DNA of 64,000 nt from positions 1,924,501-1,988,500 of the forward strand of contig JADLSH010000127.1 in the NCBI GenBank assembly GCA_016169945.1. Direction: 5' to 3'. A program made the position numbers and the translations under genes. Under the pieces are notes generated by a model. The model was not told the DNA's origin and did no database searches. It worked only from the letters and a program-made list of their open reading frames with translations. Positions 31,272-64,000 of the stretch are shown in pieces. This stretch comes from Trachythela sp. YZ-2020 (Eukaryota > Cnidaria > Anthozoa > Malacalcyonacea > Clavulariidae). Within the stretch, counting starts at the first letter, position 1. Each line of letters starts with the position of its first letter.

Positions 31272-32789
31272 ATGGCTCGTGCTTTAGAAACTGACCCGAT
31301 CAATCAACTTGAAGAAAATCTGGAATGTACTGTATGTCTAGAGCCATTAAACGACCCCAGAACCCTTCCTTGCTTCCACTCATTCTGTAAAGATTGTTTG
31401 GAAGGCGTTGTGAAAACATGTCGCGACAAAGCACCTCGCGGTCGGCCTATTCGAGAGTTTCCATGTCCAAATTGTCGTGAGACGTTTACACTCGATCCCG
31501 ACAAACAGGTCGCCGACATGCGAGTGAATCATTTCATCTGTAACATCGTAAAAGCGACAGCCGTACTGGATCGTGGAATAGGCGTTCCTTGTTCACATAA
31601 TTGTAGTCAAAGCTACTCAGTCGCTCGTTGTGTTAACTGTGAAAAATTCTTATGCCGAGAATGTCTGACAGGCCACAATAATTATCGAGCTAACACCGGT
31701 CATTCTGTTCTAACGATGGAAGAGTTATCAAAGCCAGAAAATCGTAAGAAAATCAAGGACAAAATGTACTGCAATGAACATCAGGGCGAGGTATTGAAAG
31801 TTTACTGCGAAACCTGCGACCAACTGATTTGTAAGGACTGCATGGATTTTAAACACGTGAAGCCAAATCATTCGTGTTTTCTCGTCAAGGATGTAGCGAA
31901 CAACTATAAGGAACTACTTGCTTCAAATAATAAAACAATGGAAGACTTTTTAACTGAAAACAATACGTTTCTTAAAGAATTATCGCGTACGACAGAACGA
32001 CTTGATCGCGATGCTGAAAATATCAAAAGTAAAATTATACAACGAAAGGAATTCATGGCAAAGAAAGTCGTTGAAATGTTGGATGATAAAGCTGAAACGC
32101 TTTTGGACGAAGTGGAAGCAATGCACAAAGAGACACGAGAAGACTTGAACAGACAGACAGGAGAAAGAAAGGTTTATGTAGAAAACGTACAAAGATCTGT
32201 TCAAAGAGATTGCTCGACCAAGGCACGGAAGAAGAGATAATTTCCTCTCAGAAAATGATGCTGGATAACGCAAATAATCTCCTGACAAAACGTCCAGAAC
32301 ATTTCAAAGCACTAATACCTGTGGTGAAATTCAGCTACACTGTCTGCGATAGCAAGGAACCATTGAACGAAGAGATCATGAAGGGAGTGGTAGACAGTTT
32401 AGGAGAGGTGAATAAAATTGAAGGTAAGGAAACAGTACAGTATTTGTTGGGGGGGGGGGGGGACAGGGGCCAAAATTGATAAAAGTCTTAAAGGAAGGTT
32501 GCGAAATGAGTCAATCAACGTTTAAAATGATCACTATTTAAAGTCACGAGGTTAGTAACACTGCTGCAAACTATGTCATTGTGACGGATGTTATACAGTG
32601 ATACAGTGTCAATATATCTCTGTAATCAGTATAGATTGCTTTGAATAAGATACATGCAGACTATTTCACAACGGCAAACATGAAACGGTTATCATAAGTG
32701 AAGGTGGAACCGGAAACGAAGATGGAGCAATTCTGGAATCTCCTGGTATGCTGGAAACTGACAGAAAGCCAGCGGCAGAACTAAAATAA
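31272..32789 (+). pseudogene. Locus E: TRIM copy with a 7-nt deletion
   Basis: The exon 31272-32423 has the full RING, B-box 1 and B-box 2 and most of the coiled coil. At about 32206-32215 it lacks 7 nt present in the other TRIM copies, so the frame changes after YVENVQRSVQR and stops at 32240. The rest (QGTEEEIISSQKMMLDNANN) continues in another frame to a phase-1 GTAAGG donor. Its length, 1152 nt, is exactly 7 shorter than the gene F exon. A possible short terminal exon at 32704-32789 (GGTGNEDGAILESPGML..., stop overlapping AATAAA) fits the phase. The RING and B-boxes could still be made as a truncated protein. Confidence 0.75.
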
Positions 32790-33099
32790 AAAAAAATAAG
32801 ACAAATAGAAGAAAGAGCACCTGCCGTGATTCATTTATATACACAATTCAGTGAAGAACTGATAGAGTTATCCCGTAAAAATAAAGCTAATTTAGGTTCT
32901 TCCTGCACTAAAACTGGACCAATAAGGAAAAGTGCTTACTGGACCACTTAGGAAGAATAGTTTAGAACTGATGGAGCTATCCAGTGATATAAAGTTAGTT
33001 ATGTTTAAATTTCATCCTGAAATAACACTGGACTTGTAAAGAGCTTTTGTGCCTTGTGTGAGCTTTTCCATTTACAAACCCGTTATTCCATCATTGCAG

Positions 33100-33866
33100 A
33101 TCGATCCAGTGTTTTCAATGATGACTGGTACCGTCAATGCCGTGTTAATGAAAACCGGTGCGGCAGAAACTTTCCGGACCTATGTTTTTAATGTGATCCA
33201 AAGGTCTTGTGGAGTACGATGCCATGCCGCAGCTTTTGGAGTTCTGGTGACAGGTAGCCTAAGTCAAGTAACAAGAGCTGGGGATATACTCAAACTTAAT
33301 TGGAAAAGGCAATTTCAAAGCAGCGCGAATTTAAACCAAGGTGACACGAGTTTCAATCAACGTTAAACGATTACTAATCAAAGTGGAGTACATTTCAACC
33401 AAATGGGCACGACTTTTAACCTTGTACCAGAGAAATCAACAACAAGATTTTGAGTCAAGAAACGTCGACTATCATAACACTTACAATCAAACGACTAAAC
33501 AACAGAAAAGAACCGTTCCCACGGCAAATCAACAAGCGTCTCCTTCAAGGAAACCGACACAAGCAAGTCTCTCGCCGACAGTACCATGCAACTCGACAAA
33601 ATCCAATCCAATTTCCGATAACAAGCCACAGAAACGAACCCTTGCTTCTGTACCCAGATCAAATAGACCTGGAACTAACGAGCTTCGTCAAAATACTGCG
33701 AATTTTTCGTCTTCTTCGCCGAAACCGACACTACTCAGACAAGGCAGTTTTTCCCAACAGAACCCATTAACAACTCTGTAATTGATAAATCCACTGCTGT
33801 CACAAAACGAAATAAAAAAATTGACCAGGATGGCATGACACAGAACTTGGAGGACGAGATGGACTG
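33100..33866 (+). pseudogene. Locus E: truncated copy of gene D exon 8
   Basis: After an ATTGCAG acceptor the segment encodes IDPVFSMMTGTVNAVLMKTG and a KH-like stretch ending FGVLVTGSLSQVTRAGDILK, clearly homologous to gene D exon 8. It keeps two heptad units (GDTSFNQR) and then stops at 33366. Matches to the end of gene D's tail (SDNKPQKR, NTANFSSSS) continue in other frames up to 33866, with most of the disordered tail deleted. It is a relic of a tandem duplication. Confidence 0.8.
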
Positions 33867-35403
33867 AACTGCCAAGAATAAAAAAAACTTAATATTTTCA
33901 TAACTTGTATTTGAAGACCATCGTATACGATGTGATAAATAGTATTGTTTAAATGCATAGCCATAGGTTTAATGCTTCTTGTTTAGGGTTAAGCTAGAGT
34001 TTGATATTGAACACGGTAGTTAAGGAGTTTAAGGTGAAGTTACACGAGCAACAAATTCGCTGCAACTTGCAACAAAAACATATTTTAACACATGTTAATT
34101 AACACATGTTGTCTCATATTTAACACATGTTAGTTGACGCATGTTGTTTCATATTATAACACATGTTAGTTGATGCATGTTGTCTCATGTTTACCAACTT
34201 ATCCGTGAACATTTTCATTAACATGCACTGAAATCAGCTCAAGTTGCAGCAATCTTTTTGCTCCTGTTACTTGACCTCTATTTTCTATGCTATAAATATT
34301 TTGACTTATCACTCAATAAATGGCAAATTGATTTTGGCACTTCTAAGTGTGTTAAATCGATCTGAAACGGTCGTAGTCATACGCTTGTATACGATAATAC
34401 TGTGAATACGCATGGGAGCAAAGCTTTGTAAGCGGGATTAATTGATTGGTAATTAACTAATTGACTATTAATTACAGATACCAATAAAGTTGACTCACAC
34501 ATTTAGCTACACAATCACGATTTTCCTTTACACAACACTAGATTTTCATTCATGCTGCGGGATAATTTCATAGGAGTAGGAAACAAGTTGGAAGGTCACA
34601 TCGTCTTAGGACACCTTTTCTATTAGAAAAAGGCACGCCTCCCATTGTTTTAGCTGGAGAAAAAAGCACTTTGAAGAAAACTGGGTGGGGGGAGGAAAAG
34701 GTAGAAGGGCTCGTGCCTCCTATAGATGCCCCCCGTGTTCCAACGCCCACAGGATAACTCCACAAGTTCTGTTTAGACTGTTGCCTAGAGTTTTAGTAAG
34801 GCCCATATCCTATTAGTGCAATATTACTACAGCAAGTGCCAAGCAGAAGACGTGTGGTGTTTGGTGGAATCAAACTGCACGACTTCTTCACTTCAATCTT
34901 GCGACTGAGGTGAAATTATAATCAGGTAATCGCATATACTGCAATCGAACTTTGGTCACAGAGGTGAAAAGCACATGCACTAACCAACAACACCTTAACC
35001 CTTAACCTTAGATTTGGATTGAAATGACTCGGCTGCAATATGGTCCGTTTTGTTAAGAAGACTTTCCTAAGTTTGTTAAAATTATCTATTTATACTATGC
35101 AAAATCTTCACAACACAAAGCATTGCCATGGCTACGCAATCAGTTTATTTGGAAACGACATAACATAATGTGTAAAAACTGCAAAATGATTAGAATTTTA
35201 ATATTGCGGAGCGATTGTATTAAACTTGATAACAACAAGAGTTTACCTACCAGGAATTCATTTTCTAAGAAGTAATACTGAAAGTTCAGTCGTGCGATTA
35301 TAAAACAATAAACCTCTCTACAGGGTCTCGTTCGCATAATTGCCAAAACTAAGATAAATTCAACGGGTAAGATGCTTTCGTTTTGAAATTTTCATCGTTA
35401 TAA
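33867..35403. other. Second copy of the gene D-TRIM spacer
   Basis: This stretch repeats 29629-31271, including the GCTGCAACTTGCAAC MITE at about 34032-34276 and the dispersed repeat near 34750-34860. It lacks the 30500-30697 MITE. The last 200 bp match the sequence upstream of the other TRIM exons. Confidence 0.6.
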
Positions 35404-63794
<28,391 letters not shown>

Positions 63795-64000
63795 TGCCAA
63801 TTCTATCCTATTATTGCTTACTATTTGAGCTGTTTTCTATTAATGATAAGATGCACGGATGGCCTAATGTCAGCAGCCAATGTCTTTGGACAAAGGGACT
63901 GAGACTACCGTTTTGATCCCAGAACGACTCTTTTCTAGTGAAGGGATGGAAACGACTCTTTCGAATACACAGCGTATACACTGGACTCCACGTTTAAGAT
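63795..64000. other. 3' end of the window, nothing recognised
   Basis: The 206 bases after the gene F stop show no ORF, no clear AATAAA signal and no recognised repeat, apart from two nearby GACTCTTT motifs. Confidence 0.5.

Overview
The window is animal nuclear DNA: AT-rich, genes split by many GT/AG introns, and introns packed with short inverted-repeat transposons, LINE pieces and simple repeats. The domain repertoire (TRIM, Deltex-type RING-DTC, macro, WWE, PARP, NID/RRM-like) and the style of the dispersed repeats suggest an aquatic invertebrate, most likely an anthozoan cnidarian. That assignment is an inference and was not checked against any database.

Layout. A minus-strand block (0.5-20.3 kb) holds three related genes that end in a RING finger plus a Deltex C-terminal (DTC) domain of the DTX3/DTX3L kind. 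Gene A (541-3120) is TRIM + RING-DTC. Gene B (4478-11419) is TRIM + half RRM + KH-like/macro + RING-DTC. Gene C (13318-20329) is RRM + KH-like/macro + RING-DTC and carries a 4-nt frameshift in the macro domain. A divergent intergenic region (20.3-22.2 kb) separates them from a plus-strand block. Gene D (22174-29628) has four IFI35/NMI (NID)-like repeats, a KH-like segment and a long N/Q/P/T-rich tail. Locus E (31272-33866) is a decayed copy: a TRIM exon with a 7-nt deletion and a truncated copy of gene D's last exon. Gene F (35404-63794) is a very long PARP14-like gene modelled as TRIM, RRM-like repeats, KH-like region, three macro domains, WWE, PARP catalytic domain, a heptad-repeat stalk and a trypsin-like peptidase with an acidic tail. 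The modelled exons keep one frame over 9117 nt (about 3038 aa). The 98-nt intron before the peptidase is the weak point.

How the parts may work together. Mono-ADP-ribosylation writers (PARP), readers (macro, WWE) and ubiquitin ligases (TRIM, RING-DTC) lie side by side and partly fused. In vertebrates DTX3L and PARP9 form a complex and lie next to PARP14/PARP15. Here macro and RING-DTC share single polypeptides, and one near-identical TRIM first exon with a phase-1 donor stands in front of different gene bodies. I read the cluster as a fast-evolving ADP-ribose/ubiquitin (possibly immune) locus shaped by segmental duplication.

Mobile DNA. The first intron of gene F contains a PIF/Harbinger element (transposase plus Myb/SANT gene), itself hit by a MITE. 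The 19.4-17.1 kb stretch is a LINE with nested insertions. The intron before the PARP exons is a 4.6-kb nest of elements. One MITE has a matching empty site in a paralogous spacer. Exon borders below were read by eye from GT/AG signals and frame continuity, without transcript data.
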